From: JAIBBG01 sp040381475 | GTDB taxonomy: Bacteria > Bacteroidota > Bacteroidia > Flavobacteriales_D > Sanyastnellaceae | DNA: 64,000 nucleotides | Reading direction: 5' to 3' | NCBI GenBank assembly: GCA_040381475.1 | Contig: JBEIHH010000005.1 | Span: 1-64,000 of the forward strand | Part shown: positions 26,877-35,293 of the stretch, in pieces | Numbering within the stretch: the first letter of the stretch is position 1 | How the letters are laid out: every line of letters starts with the position of its first letter | The notes under the pieces: generated by a model | Told to the model about the DNA's origin: nothing | What the model saw: the letters and a program-made list of their open reading frames with translations, nothing else | Database searches by the model: none | Program-made: the position numbers and the translations under genes

Positions 26877-28178
26877 ATGAATCAATTTAGAAAAGTTGCA
26901 TTTCACACGCTGGGTTGTAAACTGAACTTCTCGGAGACTTCCGCCTTGTCAAAACAGTTCAACGCAGCGGGATATGGCCGTGTCGAGATGGATGAATCTC
27001 CCGATGTTCTTGTCATAAATACATGCAGCGTAACTGATCAGGCCGATAAAAAATGCCGGAACATCGTTAACCGGGTAATTCGCAGGAATCCAGGTGTCTA
27101 TGTTGCCGTAGTCGGATGTTATGCACAATTAAAACCTAACGAAATCGCGCAAATTCCGGGAGTTGATCTGGTGTTAGGAGCCGGTGAAAAATTCAACCTG
27201 GTCGATCATATCGAACATAAGATAAAAGGCAATGGACCGGTAATTTCTGCCGGTGAAATCAAAGATGTAAAAACGTTCATTCCCTCCTATTCCTCAGGTG
27301 ATAGAACACGCACTTTCCTAAAGGTTCAGGATGGGTGCAATTATTTCTGTGCATTTTGCACCATTCCGCTGGCAAGAGGAAGAAGCAGAAGCGCAGACAT
27401 ACATTCGACTTTGGCAGAAGCCCAAAAAGCCATCCGCGACGGTGCAAAAGAAATCGTTCTTACCGGCGTGAACATAGGAGACTTCGGAACAGCGCATGGT
27501 CAGAATCTTATCGGGCTTTTGCGTGAGTTAGATCAAATTGAAGGAATTGAAAGATATCGGATTTCCAGCATTGAACCCAATCTACTCTCTGACGACATCA
27601 TTGACTTTGTTGCCGGAAGTGAAAAATTCATGCCTCATTTCCATATTCCACTTCAAAGCGGCAGTGACGAAATTCTGAAGTCAATGCGAAGAAGGTATAG
27701 GACAGACCTTTATCGCCAGCGAGTTCAGCGAATCAAATCAGCAATGCCCGATGCATGCATTGGTGTGGATGTGATTACAGGATTTCCCGGAGAATCCGAT
27801 GCACTCTTTGATGAAACGAGAGAATTCCTGCTGGATCTTGCTGTTTCCTATCTGCACGTTTTTACATACAGTGAAAGAGACAATACGACAGCTCTGCGTA
27901 TCGCAGATGTTGTAGAGATGGAAAAAAGGAACGACAGAACCAAAATTCTGAGATTGATTTCAGAAAAAAAGAAACGTGCTTTTTACAACGAATTCACAGG
28001 AACCAACCGCAATGTTCTTTGGGAATCTCAGGAAGATGAAGGTATCATGTATGGATTCACGGATAACTATATTCGGGTAAGAACCGGATTTGATAAGGAA
28101 CTCGTAAATCAAATTACGAAGGCAGAGCTCATTTCTGTAAATGCTGACACGGAAATGCAAGGCAACGCTAAATCATAA
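26877..28178 (+). CDS. mtaB: tRNA t6A37 methylthiotransferase MtaB
   Basis: A radical-SAM enzyme that adds a methylthio group to N6-threonylcarbamoyladenosine at position 37 of tRNA. 433 residues. The N-terminal UPF0004 domain has the second-cluster cysteines C14 (HTLGCKLN), C50 (NTCSVT) and C81 (GCYAQ). The radical-SAM core has C154, C158 and C161 in QDGCNYFCAFCTIP. FHIPLQSGSDEILKSMRR and ITGFPGESDALF are typical of methylthiotransferases. The HTLGCKLN opening and the order of motifs favour MtaB over MiaB or RimO. A TRAM-like region ends the protein (about 370-430). The last 11 bases overlap the opposite-strand barrel gene. Confidence 0.93.
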   Translation: MNQFRKVAFHTLGCKLNFSETSALSKQFNAAGYGRVEMDESPDVLVINTCSVTDQADKKCRNIVNRVIRRNPGVYVAVVGCYAQLKPNEIAQIPGVDLVLGAGEKFNLVDHIEHKIKGNGPVISAGEIKDVKTFIPSYSSGDRTRTFLKVQDGCNYFCAFCTIPLARGRSRSADIHSTLAEAQKAIRDGAKEIVLTGVNIGDFGTAHGQNLIGLLRELDQIEGIERYRISSIEPNLLSDDIIDFVAGSEKFMPHFHIPLQSGSDEILKSMRRRYRTDLYRQRVQRIKSAMPDACIGVDVITGFPGESDALFDETREFLLDLAVSYLHVFTYSERDNTTALRIADVVEMEKRNDRTKILRLISEKKKRAFYNEFTGTNRNVLWESQEDEGIMYGFTDNYIRVRTGFDKELVNQITKAELISVNADTEMQGNAKS

Positions 28179-29100
28179 AACTAAGCTGTAGCCATTTGTT
28201 CCACAGAGCCTTTTCAAAACCCAATAGCTTCACCTGATCACGGGAAAATCCGAAACTCAGATCGAAGGAATACTTTCCCAACCAAAACTCAACACCGGTT
28301 GAAGCATATGCTCCAAATCCGACGCGTGCAGTCTGCTGGGCTTGCATGGCAGTCTGGCCAATAACGGGCACATTCGTAACAAGATCGAAAGATCGCTCTG
28401 CAACCAGCACATAATTCTTGGTCCATTTGGTGCCAAGCATACTTCCACCCATCTGAATATAGAAGTTCGAAAAATCGCCCATCATCCAACCCTGACGATA
28501 ACCGAGGTTTATATTGAAGCGTTGTTCTTCACCAACTATGGAAAATAAACGAACGTCATTCTGCGCATTCTGTTGAATTGGAGTTCCAACAAACTGAATG
28601 CTAAATTGCCCGATAGCTTTAAGCCTGAGTGCATTCAAATTGAAAACGAGCGAAGCATATCGATTAAAATTGTATTTCATCTGAAGCCCCACATACATCC
28701 CCGGATTGTATTTCATATTCAAGGGATAAGAATCGTAAGGAAAAAAATAGCTTTCGGTGTTGTAAAACGTTTTGATGTCGCGAACATCATTGATGAAAGG
28801 ACTATTGATGCCTATTCGCTCCTCGACTGAAAACCATTGGATTTCCGCTGCCTCATTGATGAAGCCATCAAAAGAGCCGCTTCCATTGTAAAGGCCGGCT
28901 GTTTCAGCATTGCCGAAATAAGCACCAATATTCAGCCCAAAAGTGAGTCCATGAATTGTATCCTCTTCAGGTTCTTCTTCATCATACATGAATGTCTTCG
29001 CTGCCGAATGCCGCGATTTCCAATTCAACTGACCGAAAACGCCTCCATACGAGAAACAACACAAAAGAATTACTACGAGCGCGAGTTTAGGATTCTTCAT
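28168..29100 (-). CDS. Putative outer-membrane beta-barrel protein
   Basis: A 310-residue protein with a signal peptide (MKNPKLALVVILLCCFSYGGVFGQ), an acidic stretch YDEEEPEEDTI (about 39-49), then alternating strands such as GLTFGLNIGAYFG, GMYVGLQMKYNFNRYASLVFNL, YSFDLSFGFS and the C-terminal WLQLSFMI. The end residues and strand spacing fit a small barrel in the outer membrane. No family is recognised, and function is unknown. Its 3' end overlaps mtaB by 11 bases on the other strand. Confidence 0.6.
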   Translation of the reverse strand: MKNPKLALVVILLCCFSYGGVFGQLNWKSRHSAAKTFMYDEEEPEEDTIHGLTFGLNIGAYFGNAETAGLYNGSGSFDGFINEAAEIQWFSVEERIGINSPFINDVRDIKTFYNTESYFFPYDSYPLNMKYNPGMYVGLQMKYNFNRYASLVFNLNALRLKAIGQFSIQFVGTPIQQNAQNDVRLFSIVGEEQRFNINLGYRQGWMMGDFSNFYIQMGGSMLGTKWTKNYVLVAERSFDLVTNVPVIGQTAMQAQQTARVGFGAYASTGVEFWLGKYSFDLSFGFSRDQVKLLGFEKALWNKWLQLSFMI

Positions 29101-29227
29101 ACAAAAACGAATTTAATACATTCATCACAAACAAAACAAAGCTTCATTGAAGATACAACATTGACTTTCTCAGAGATTATAAAAGTTTGAAGCGAAAATA
29201 CATGGGCACCTGAAGCATCCTTAAAAA

Positions 29228-30235
29228 TCATTTAAGTGAATCACTCAAGGCCTGAAATCTCTGAGCAATGGTGTTACCCATTCGGGTAACTGCATTCTGA
29301 ATGGCCATGTAAGCTGCGGGATTCATGCCAGATTTATTGCTTTCGCCTTGCGATTTCACCTCATCCAGGCCACCGTTTATTTCATCTGCCAGTTGTTTCA
29401 AATTCTGTATCAGCTTCCTTCTTGATTCTTCCAGCACAGCCACTTTTTCATCCGAACTCTTCACGCCGGATTTAAGCTGATCCCTTTCCTGTCTCGTGTC
29501 ATTTAGCTTTTTGACAACAGCTTCCAACTCAGAGCGATCTCCCGCTTTCTCAATTTCTTCCTTCATTCTCTTCCGCATCTTTGATTTTGTGATCAAATAC
29601 ATTACAACCGTCAACAAAAACATAAACAGAGCAACACCGGCAACAGCCATCCACAGTTGTTGCTTTTGCAATGCATCCTGCTCAGTCTTTTTCAAAACAG
29701 ACTTTTGAAATTCCAATGATTCATTCAAACTATCAGCTAATGCTTCAACCATTTCAACTTTTGAGTTCAGCAAATTCGTTTTGGCATCGTTTAATCTCCG
29801 TGTACAAATCAGTGCCTGTTCCCATGATCCCAATGTAACAAACTTCCCATAAATCCACTCATGCAATTTTTGAAAGTACTGCGTTTGCGTGTCCAGGTCT
29901 TTTGCAGAATCGACTAACTTCACCAATGAACTTTGATTGAATGAATTCGGTGCTTTTAGTCCGGTCAAAAAAATCTGTTCCAGTTCAGCAATAAAACCAA
30001 CACCCGCCAAAGTCATAGCTGAGTCTGCAGCAAGACTGTCAAGTCGTAATTTCCATTTTTTATCGTTAGTAAGCAAAGCTGAGTCTGCAACTTCATAGAT
30101 GTTATGCGCAAAAACATTCAATTCAGAAAGCTCCTGCATTTGCAAGTTTCTCAACTCAATTTTTACTATTGAGTCGTTCTGTGCGCGAGCATTGATAATG
30201 AAAAAAAATAATAAAGCGCCGAGTATGTATTTCAT
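29228..30235 (-). CDS. Coiled-coil membrane protein, unknown function
   Basis: 335 residues from the ATG at 30235; a start at 30310 would put 25 unsuitable residues ahead of the signal peptide MKYILGALLFFFIINARAQ. A helical periplasmic part (about 20-190) is followed by one membrane span (about 195-216, WMAVAGVALFMFLLTVVMYLI). A cytoplasmic coiled coil follows (about 217-290, rich in K, E, R and D heptads). The end KSGMNPAAYMAIQNAV...AQRF is amphipathic. The layout resembles a sensor without a known output domain, or a scaffold. It overlaps the S41 peptidase gene by 4 bases and is probably translated with it. No family is recognised. Confidence 0.6.
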   Translation of the reverse strand: MKYILGALLFFFIINARAQNDSIVKIELRNLQMQELSELNVFAHNIYEVADSALLTNDKKWKLRLDSLAADSAMTLAGVGFIAELEQIFLTGLKAPNSFNQSSLVKLVDSAKDLDTQTQYFQKLHEWIYGKFVTLGSWEQALICTRRLNDAKTNLLNSKVEMVEALADSLNESLEFQKSVLKKTEQDALQKQQLWMAVAGVALFMFLLTVVMYLITKSKMRKRMKEEIEKAGDRSELEAVVKKLNDTRQERDQLKSGVKSSDEKVAVLEESRRKLIQNLKQLADEINGGLDEVKSQGESNKSGMNPAAYMAIQNAVTRMGNTIAQRFQALSDSLK

Positions 30236-31716
30236 TTTTTGTTTGCTATCATTTTTTTGACGAATTCCAATTGCGTATCGATTTCCCTTTTGATGTCCTC
30301 CGGTTCCCAATCCACGTAGAAGTCAGGTTCAATTCCCGACTGGTCATATTGAAACGAATTGTCATAATTATACCGTATGGTAGAAATACTGACCCGCAGG
30401 CCTGAGTTAGGTAACTCATACCAAGCGGGATTGCCCCACGTTCCCGTTGAAGGTCCCAGGCACTGCTCCCCGACTATGAGACCTCGCTTTCTTGTTTTGA
30501 AAGCATTGGTAAAATCAACTCCCGCAGAAGCAGTAAGGCCGTTGATGAGGAGATAACAATTTCCTTTAAATACAGCGTCGCTCTTTTGCTTGGCAGCTAC
30601 ATGAAAATACAAAGTGTCCATTTCTCCATATTTCAGTGCAGCAAACTTTCTGAAACTCTGAACATCCTCATTGTTTTTAAAAAACAAAAAAGTAAAAATC
30701 TTTCCAATCGTAGTATGAAAAAATTTAGTTCTTTTCATCGCTATCTCACTATTGCGGCCAATGACATTGCTCGGAGTATTGTATCCGGACTGATCAATGT
30801 AGGAATAGAGGTATTCAACCCAGGCACTGCTGCCACCGCCATTTCCCCTTATATCCAGCACAAGATCATCTGAACCTGCTTCAATAGTTCTGCGGATGGC
30901 CTCAGCAATATCCTTGCGGTACTTCCTTCCTGATGGAGGAGAAAATGTGGACACTTTCAGAACAGCCAATTTGGTAGATTCATTTATTTCAAATTTCACC
31001 GGAGCGTTAAGGCCTTCCTGATTTCGCTGAGCTAACTTCTTATGGTACTCCTTTTGACGATAACCTTTCAATCTTACGATCACTGGCTTATCCGATCCAA
31101 CAGGAATGAACTCCACCTCATTCTCCGCGCCATACGGTTTCATCAAACCCGCAACTACAGGCAATATGGCCGTAGCAACAGCATCGCGTGCTCTGGTGGC
31201 ATCCCCTTCTATACACGCATATTCCAGAGATCGCTCATAGAGCTTTGCTATCGGAATCTGATTAACCGATAGCACTTGTGCGCCCTTTTCAATCTTATTT
31301 TCCCAATCAGATTTTACGACAATCGAGAAACGCTTACTGGCACTATCAATTTCCACTCTCTCAAGATTAAGTGGCATAACGAATCCATTATCAAGAAGCT
31401 GAAGCATCAGCAATTGATTATAATCCATGGCTGTGTGCGAATCGCGTAATACACCGAGCAGGTTTGCGATTATGAGAGAAAACTCTCTGTAATCCATCTC
31501 CTCATCCAACGCCAATTTGCACGCCAGATACATGTCCTCGAACTCTTTCTCTGTGCAAAAAACAAAGGCATCCGGATGACTTTCCAAAATGGTTGTTTTC
31601 AACTCCAGAAGATCAAACTCAAGTAACTCCCGATCAAACTTTCCCGAAGCGGTTATTTGAGCAAAACCCGTTGTGAAGATTAAAAGCAAGCAAAAAATGA
31701 AAAACAACCGGTTCAT
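30232..31716 (-). CDS. S41-family (C-terminal processing-like) peptidase
   Basis: 494 residues from the ATG at 31716; a TTG at 31728 is a less likely start. Signal peptide MNRLFFIFCLLLIFTTGFAQ. An N-terminal helical segment (about 30-110) is followed by a short PDZ-like part (KGAQVLSVNQIPI) and the S41 catalytic core: LDIRGNGGG (about 288-295) and NGLTASAG with the nucleophile Ser at 397. The usual catalytic Lys is expected about 25 residues after the Ser; VGEQCLGPSTGTWGNP occupies that place with no clear Lys, so the base may be another residue, as in tricorn-type S41 members. Role: processing or degradation of exported proteins. It overlaps paaZ and the coiled-coil gene by about 4 bases. 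Confidence 0.82.
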   Translation of the reverse strand: MNRLFFIFCLLLIFTTGFAQITASGKFDRELLEFDLLELKTTILESHPDAFVFCTEKEFEDMYLACKLALDEEMDYREFSLIIANLLGVLRDSHTAMDYNQLLMLQLLDNGFVMPLNLERVEIDSASKRFSIVVKSDWENKIEKGAQVLSVNQIPIAKLYERSLEYACIEGDATRARDAVATAILPVVAGLMKPYGAENEVEFIPVGSDKPVIVRLKGYRQKEYHKKLAQRNQEGLNAPVKFEINESTKLAVLKVSTFSPPSGRKYRKDIAEAIRRTIEAGSDDLVLDIRGNGGGSSAWVEYLYSYIDQSGYNTPSNVIGRNSEIAMKRTKFFHTTIGKIFTFLFFKNNEDVQSFRKFAALKYGEMDTLYFHVAAKQKSDAVFKGNCYLLINGLTASAGVDFTNAFKTRKRGLIVGEQCLGPSTGTWGNPAWYELPNSGLRVSISTIRYNYDNSFQYDQSGIEPDFYVDWEPEDIKREIDTQLEFVKKMIANKK

Positions 31717-31724
31717 GCGAGGTA

Positions 31725-33770
31725 TCAATCCTGATTTATTTTTCTTACCATGGTGAGAATCGTTGCAAGAGCAACGGTTTCTCCGGTCTCATCATAAACA
31801 TCCACAAGAAATCGGACGATGCCTTTTGCAATATCTTCAGGGTTTCTTTTTTCCTGATCAATTTTCTCTTTAACAGTAAAGCGAACACCGATAGTCATAC
31901 CAGGATAAACAGGTTTTGTAAAACGAGCTTCATCCAAACCATAGTTTAGCAATACAGGTCCTTTTTTCGGATCAACGAATAAACCGGCAGCTTTGGAAAG
32001 CACAAAATAACCATGAGCAACTCTCTTCTCGAATATGGTACCATCGAGTGATGTAGCGTCCATGTGAGCATAAAAATTATCACCGCTCACATTGGCGAAA
32101 TTGACTATATCTGCCTCTGTAACTGTGTGTTTATGTGTAAAAACCGTTTCACCGATTTGCATTTCCTCAAAATGTTTGCGAAACAGATGGGGTTCAGCCT
32201 CTGTTTGCAACCCACCATATTGATAGACATTCGTAATTGCCGTAATTGTCGTCGGCGAGCCTTGTATAGCAGTTCGCTGGAGGTAATGCATCACGCCACG
32301 CTTGCCGCCCATCTCTTCTCCTCCGCCTGCTCTGCCCGGACCACCGTGAACCAACAGAGGCATTGGAGAACCGTGACCGGTGCTTTCCGGTGCACATTCC
32401 CGATTCAGCACCAGGATGCGGCCATGATGCGATGCGGCACCCAAAACAAAATCACGGGCAATTCGATTGTCCGCCGTGGTGATGCTGCATACCAATGAGC
32501 CTTTACCAAGTTTGGTCAATGCAATGGCATCGTCAAGCGTCTTGTAAGGCATTAAAGTAGTGATAGGTCCAAAAGCTTCTACTTCATGTGTTACGGTATT
32601 CTTGAACGGATCGCGATTGAGAAGCAGTACCGGCGACATAAATGCACCATGATCATAACTTGCATCTATCAACTCAGATTTAACCGGGTCGCCATAAACA
32701 ATCTCTGACCCAGTCTTAAGGATTTCGAGTTTCTCGAGCACATCTGTCCTTTGAGCCATGGCAGCAAGCGCTCCCATTCTTACACTTTCATTTCTTGGAT
32801 TGCCTATGGCAGTCTTTCCAAGAGCTTTTGCCAAAGCAATCTGAACATCTTCGACCAACTCCTCGGGAACAAATACGCGTCGGATTGCAGTACATTTTTG
32901 CCCACACTTGACAGTAACTTCCTTTCTAACCTCCTTGATGAACAGATCAAATTCTTCAGTGCCCGGTACTGCATCCTTCCCTAAAACAGCTGCATTCAAT
33001 GAATCCGCTTCCATATTAAAATGGACGGATTCCGCAATGATTCTGGGGTGAGCCTTGAGTTTCATCCCGGTTGAAGCGCTACCAGTAAAGGTTACTATAT
33101 CTTGAGACGTAACATGATCGAGCAAACCATTGACATTGCCGCAAATCAGTTGCAGTGAACCTTCAGGCAGTATCCCTGAAGCAATGATATCCCGGGGTAC
33201 AGCCTCTGTGAGATAGGAAGTAATCGTAGCAGGCTTCACTACTGCGGGCACACCGGCAAGTAAGTTCACGGCTATTTTCTCAAGCATTCCCCAAATGGGA
33301 AAATTAAAAGCGTTGATATGAAGGGCAATTCCTTCACGGGGCACCATGATGTGGTGTCCTATAAACGTTCCCTGTTTGGAAAGTTTAACCAAATCTCCAT
33401 CCACATAGAAAGGCTCATTGGGAAATTGACGCCTTAGGGAAGAATAAGCGAAAAGATTGCCAATACCTCCGTCTATGTCAATCCAGCTATCGATTTTGGT
33501 TGCGCCGGATCGATAACTCAGTTCATAGTAAGCGGCTTTCTTTTCGTTCAGATACATAGCCAATGCTTTGAGCATTCTGCCGCGCTCCTGAAAGGTCATT
33601 TTGCGCAAAACCGCCCCACCCTTCTGACGTGCGTAGTTAAATACGTCATCAAAGGCAATTCCCTCCGCACTCGCCACTGCCAAGGTTTCACCTGTAACGG
33701 CGTCAAATAGTTCCTTTCCGTTCCCGCGGCCGGTTTCCCAGTTTCCCAGGATATAATTCTGAAGTTTCAT
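31725..33770 (-). CDS. paaZ: Bifunctional PaaZ: oxepin-CoA hydrolase / semialdehyde dehydrogenase
   Basis: A 681-residue fusion. The N-terminal aldehyde dehydrogenase domain (about 1-515) has catalytic E254 (NMEADSLN) and nucleophile C293 (GQKCTAIRR), at almost the same positions as E256 and C295 in E. coli PaaZ. The C-terminal MaoC-like R-specific enoyl-CoA hydratase domain (about 530-675) has NVSGDNFYAHMDATS as its hydratase motif. PaaZ opens the oxepin-CoA ring and oxidises the aldehyde during phenylacetate breakdown. No other paa gene (paaABCDE, paaK, paaG) lies in the window, so the rest of the pathway must be elsewhere or absent. It is the first gene of a tightly packed minus-strand group. 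Confidence 0.93.
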   Translation of the reverse strand: MKLQNYILGNWETGRGNGKELFDAVTGETLAVASAEGIAFDDVFNYARQKGGAVLRKMTFQERGRMLKALAMYLNEKKAAYYELSYRSGATKIDSWIDIDGGIGNLFAYSSLRRQFPNEPFYVDGDLVKLSKQGTFIGHHIMVPREGIALHINAFNFPIWGMLEKIAVNLLAGVPAVVKPATITSYLTEAVPRDIIASGILPEGSLQLICGNVNGLLDHVTSQDIVTFTGSASTGMKLKAHPRIIAESVHFNMEADSLNAAVLGKDAVPGTEEFDLFIKEVRKEVTVKCGQKCTAIRRVFVPEELVEDVQIALAKALGKTAIGNPRNESVRMGALAAMAQRTDVLEKLEILKTGSEIVYGDPVKSELIDASYDHGAFMSPVLLLNRDPFKNTVTHEVEAFGPITTLMPYKTLDDAIALTKLGKGSLVCSITTADNRIARDFVLGAASHHGRILVLNRECAPESTGHGSPMPLLVHGGPGRAGGGEEMGGKRGVMHYLQRTAIQGSPTTITAITNVYQYGGLQTEAEPHLFRKHFEEMQIGETVFTHKHTVTEADIVNFANVSGDNFYAHMDATSLDGTIFEKRVAHGYFVLSKAAGLFVDPKKGPVLLNYGLDEARFTKPVYPGMTIGVRFTVKEKIDQEKRNPEDIAKGIVRFLVDVYDETGETVALATILTMVRKINQD

Positions 33771-33981
33771 TGCCGGTTTCTATTGAATCTGCTGCGAATT
33801 TCGGACAGAAAGGACCAACCGTTTTTAACATCGGGTTCCGTTTACCAACAAAATTGACCAACCAGACCTCTGTAAAGGCTTTCGAAGCTACTATTCACGG
33901 GACATAGACCTCGTCGATGTATTTCCAGCGTAAATCGCCTAAACGCAAAAAGATTGTTCATCAGAAATAAACTTTTGCAAC

Positions 33982-33996
33982 ACAAATTCAATTTGT
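33982..33996. repeat. Perfect 7+1+7 palindrome
   Basis: ACAAATT-C-AATTTGT, a perfect inverted repeat with a 1-base centre. The size and symmetry fit an operator for a dimeric regulator, but AT-rich palindromes can occur by chance. Confidence 0.5.
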
Positions 33997-34044
33997 TAAA
34001 TCAACAAAACTCGATTTACATTGAATGTGAAAATATCCTTTCCC

Positions 34045-34088
34045 GGCAATAAAATTCATTTTCTGGTCAGAAAAATGATTTTATTGCC
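34045..34088. repeat. Long inverted repeat / hairpin, about 20-base arms
   Basis: Arms 34045-34064 and 34069-34088 around a GGTC loop. GGCAATAAAAT pairs with ATTTTATTGCC (11 base pairs), then a 3x3 internal mismatch, then TTTTCT with AGAAAA (6 base pairs). No T-run follows on either strand, so it is not a simple terminator. It could be an mRNA leader structure, an operator or a decayed palindromic mobile element. Confidence 0.7.
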
Positions 34089-34126
34089 CTTACAAAATGT
34101 TTGGTTTCATTTGGAATTTACTTTCA

Positions 34127-34150
34127 CACATGAAAAAATTAAATCATGTG
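34127..34150. repeat. Short inverted repeat CACATGA...TCATGTG
   Basis: Perfect 7-base arms 34127-34133 and 34144-34150 with a 10-base AT spacer, flanked by TTT and AAA that could extend the pairing. It lies about 150 bases before the fibronectin-III gene. Confidence 0.45.
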
Positions 34151-34296
34151 AAAACTCAAGGTTTACAAGGCTCAGAAATCCAAAATTGCGATTATCGAAA
34201 AATTTTTATTGAATAAACTGAAACCTATATCGGGAGATCACCGTTCAACTACCCTGAAAACAACAACAAACTGAAAGCTTCAAAGAGTAATAGGTT

Positions 34297-34908
34297 ATGA
34301 CAAAGAGAGTTAAAACGAATCTGGCAGGAACAACAGTTGAAAGTTTCGTCGGTAAATGCGACAACTATTTATTGGCTTTGAAAAAGGATATATTTTCCAG
34401 CCTTCATGTAAAAGTATCTGAACTAGAAGAAAAACTTGTGCGCATGAAAGCGCTGCAGTTTCAGGTTCTGGAAGGCAGTCACAAGGCAGTAGTGCTCAGG
34501 AATGATATGAGAAAGGAAATAACCAAAGACATGTCAAGATTGTGCGATTGGATTAACATTCATTACCACGACAATGAAAACTATCTTTATGAATGTTCAT
34601 TTGAAATGGTCAAACCAAGAACAGCAGCGATAACTCCCTCAGGTATAAAAAAGCTTACGGTATATAGGGCCTCAGAAAGTGGTAAGGCACAAATAATTTG
34701 GAAAGGCAACGGCTCCAAATTTTACAGAGCACAGATGACTGTTTCTCCTCCCGGAGAACAACAATGGAAAGATGTAGCTATGGTTACATCCAACCGATGC
34801 GAACTTGAAAACCTTCCGGTAGGAACCTTCTGTTACTTCAGAGTGCAGGGGGTGAATTCAGCCGGGCCAGGAGAATTCAGTGAGATTTTTGCATATATGG
34901 CTTCGTAA
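34297..34908 (+). CDS. Helical-bundle plus fibronectin type III protein
   Basis: A 203-residue protein without signal peptide. The N-terminal 110 residues are helical (FSSLHVKVSELEEKLVRMKA...VVLRNDMRKEITKDMSRLCD) and resemble a four-helix bundle. A linker ending at about 118 leads to one fibronectin type III domain (about 118-202: KAQIIWKGNGSKFYRAQMTV...VGTFCYFRVQGVNSAGPGEF). The VQGVNSAGPGEFS end is the classic FnIII F-G turn. Small proteins of this layout occur as hypothetical proteins in many bacteria; function is unknown. It stands alone with long non-coding DNA on both sides and a terminator 54 bases after its stop. Confidence 0.75.
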   Translation: MTKRVKTNLAGTTVESFVGKCDNYLLALKKDIFSSLHVKVSELEEKLVRMKALQFQVLEGSHKAVVLRNDMRKEITKDMSRLCDWINIHYHDNENYLYECSFEMVKPRTAAITPSGIKKLTVYRASESGKAQIIWKGNGSKFYRAQMTVSPPGEQQWKDVAMVTSNRCELENLPVGTFCYFRVQGVNSAGPGEFSEIFAYMAS

Positions 34909-34961
34909 ACAATTCATACTATCTGATATCGAAAACAAGTAAAACTATCCACCCTATCCTG

Positions 34962-34988
34962 AAAAGCCCTCCACCCTCGAGGGTTTTT
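34962..34988 (+). terminator. Rho-independent terminator after the FnIII gene
   Basis: Stem AAAAGCCCTC (34962-34971) with GAGGGTTTTT (34979-34988), one G-U pair, loop of 7, ending in TTTTTTC and TTTT. It faces the + strand and lies 54 bases after the stop codon. Confidence 0.75.
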
Positions 34989-35001
34989 TCTTTTGGCTTA
35001 G

Positions 35002-35041
35002 GACATAAAAACAAGAGGCCGCCCGCTGGCGACCTCATGTC
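35002..35041 (-). terminator. Minus-strand terminator-like hairpin with no matching gene
   Basis: On the minus strand, GAGGTCGCC (35036-35028) pairs with GGCGGCCTC (35023-35015) through a tetraloop, with one G-U pair that would be a C-A mismatch on the + strand. It is followed by TTGTTTTTATG. The flanking GACAT and ATGTC can also pair. The strand bias suggests a minus-strand transcript ending here, yet no minus-strand gene lies to the right. Confidence 0.42.
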
Positions 35042-35060
35042 ACTAAACCTTTAACCAAAA

Positions 35061-35081
35061 CCTATCTACATAATAGATAGG
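35061..35081. repeat. Perfect 8-base-pair hairpin CCTATCTA...TAGATAGG
   Basis: Arms 35061-35068 and 35074-35081 with loop CATAA. It has no T-run, so it is a structural element or operator rather than a terminator. It sits 20 bases before the candidate promoter of the lipoprotein gene. Confidence 0.55.
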
Positions 35082-35293
35082 AATATGCTGCAAATATATG
35101 TTGCATAAATGGTTGTGTCAAGTATGTTGAAAACTATGTACGCATATAAAAGTGCCACGGAAGCATGTTCATGCGCGAAACAGGTAAAACACATGTGTAT
35201 CAGGAATGGGACATCAGTAAAATTAACGCATTCATAAAGATTCAAAAAGGGTTTAACAAGAAGGTATTCAAAATCGGGAATTATCTTCACCCC

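Larger units (their letters stand above)
33771..34296. other. 526-base intergenic region, AT-rich with three palindromes
   Basis: No gene is supported here. An open frame of 63 codons at 34021-34212 lacks any recognisable feature, begins with TTG and contains the main hairpin. The region separates the divergent paaZ and fibronectin-III genes. It contains three inverted repeats, listed separately. Their order toward the fibronectin-III gene suggests regulatory sites or an untranslated leader, but no protein-binding site can be named. Confidence 0.6.
34909..35293. other. 385-base intergenic region with terminators and hairpins
   Basis: No protein gene is supported. It holds a + strand terminator (34962-34988), a second hairpin whose U-tract faces the minus strand (35002-35041), and a perfect hairpin at 35061-35081. 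A candidate promoter for the downstream lipoprotein is TTG at 35101-35103 with TATGTTGA at 35123-35130 (19-base spacing, two mismatches in the -7 box). The stretch between 35131 and 35293 is a long leader with an open frame but no support for coding. Confidence 0.6.

Noticed and set aside
34021..34212. 63-codon + strand frame in the palindromic intergenic region
   Set aside because: It starts with TTG, spans the long hairpin, and has no conserved feature or ribosome-binding context.
35066..35290. 74-codon minus-strand frame in the intergenic region before the lipoprotein
   Set aside because: Hydrophobic but without a clear start context. A small RNA is a better explanation for the minus-strand terminator-like hairpin.
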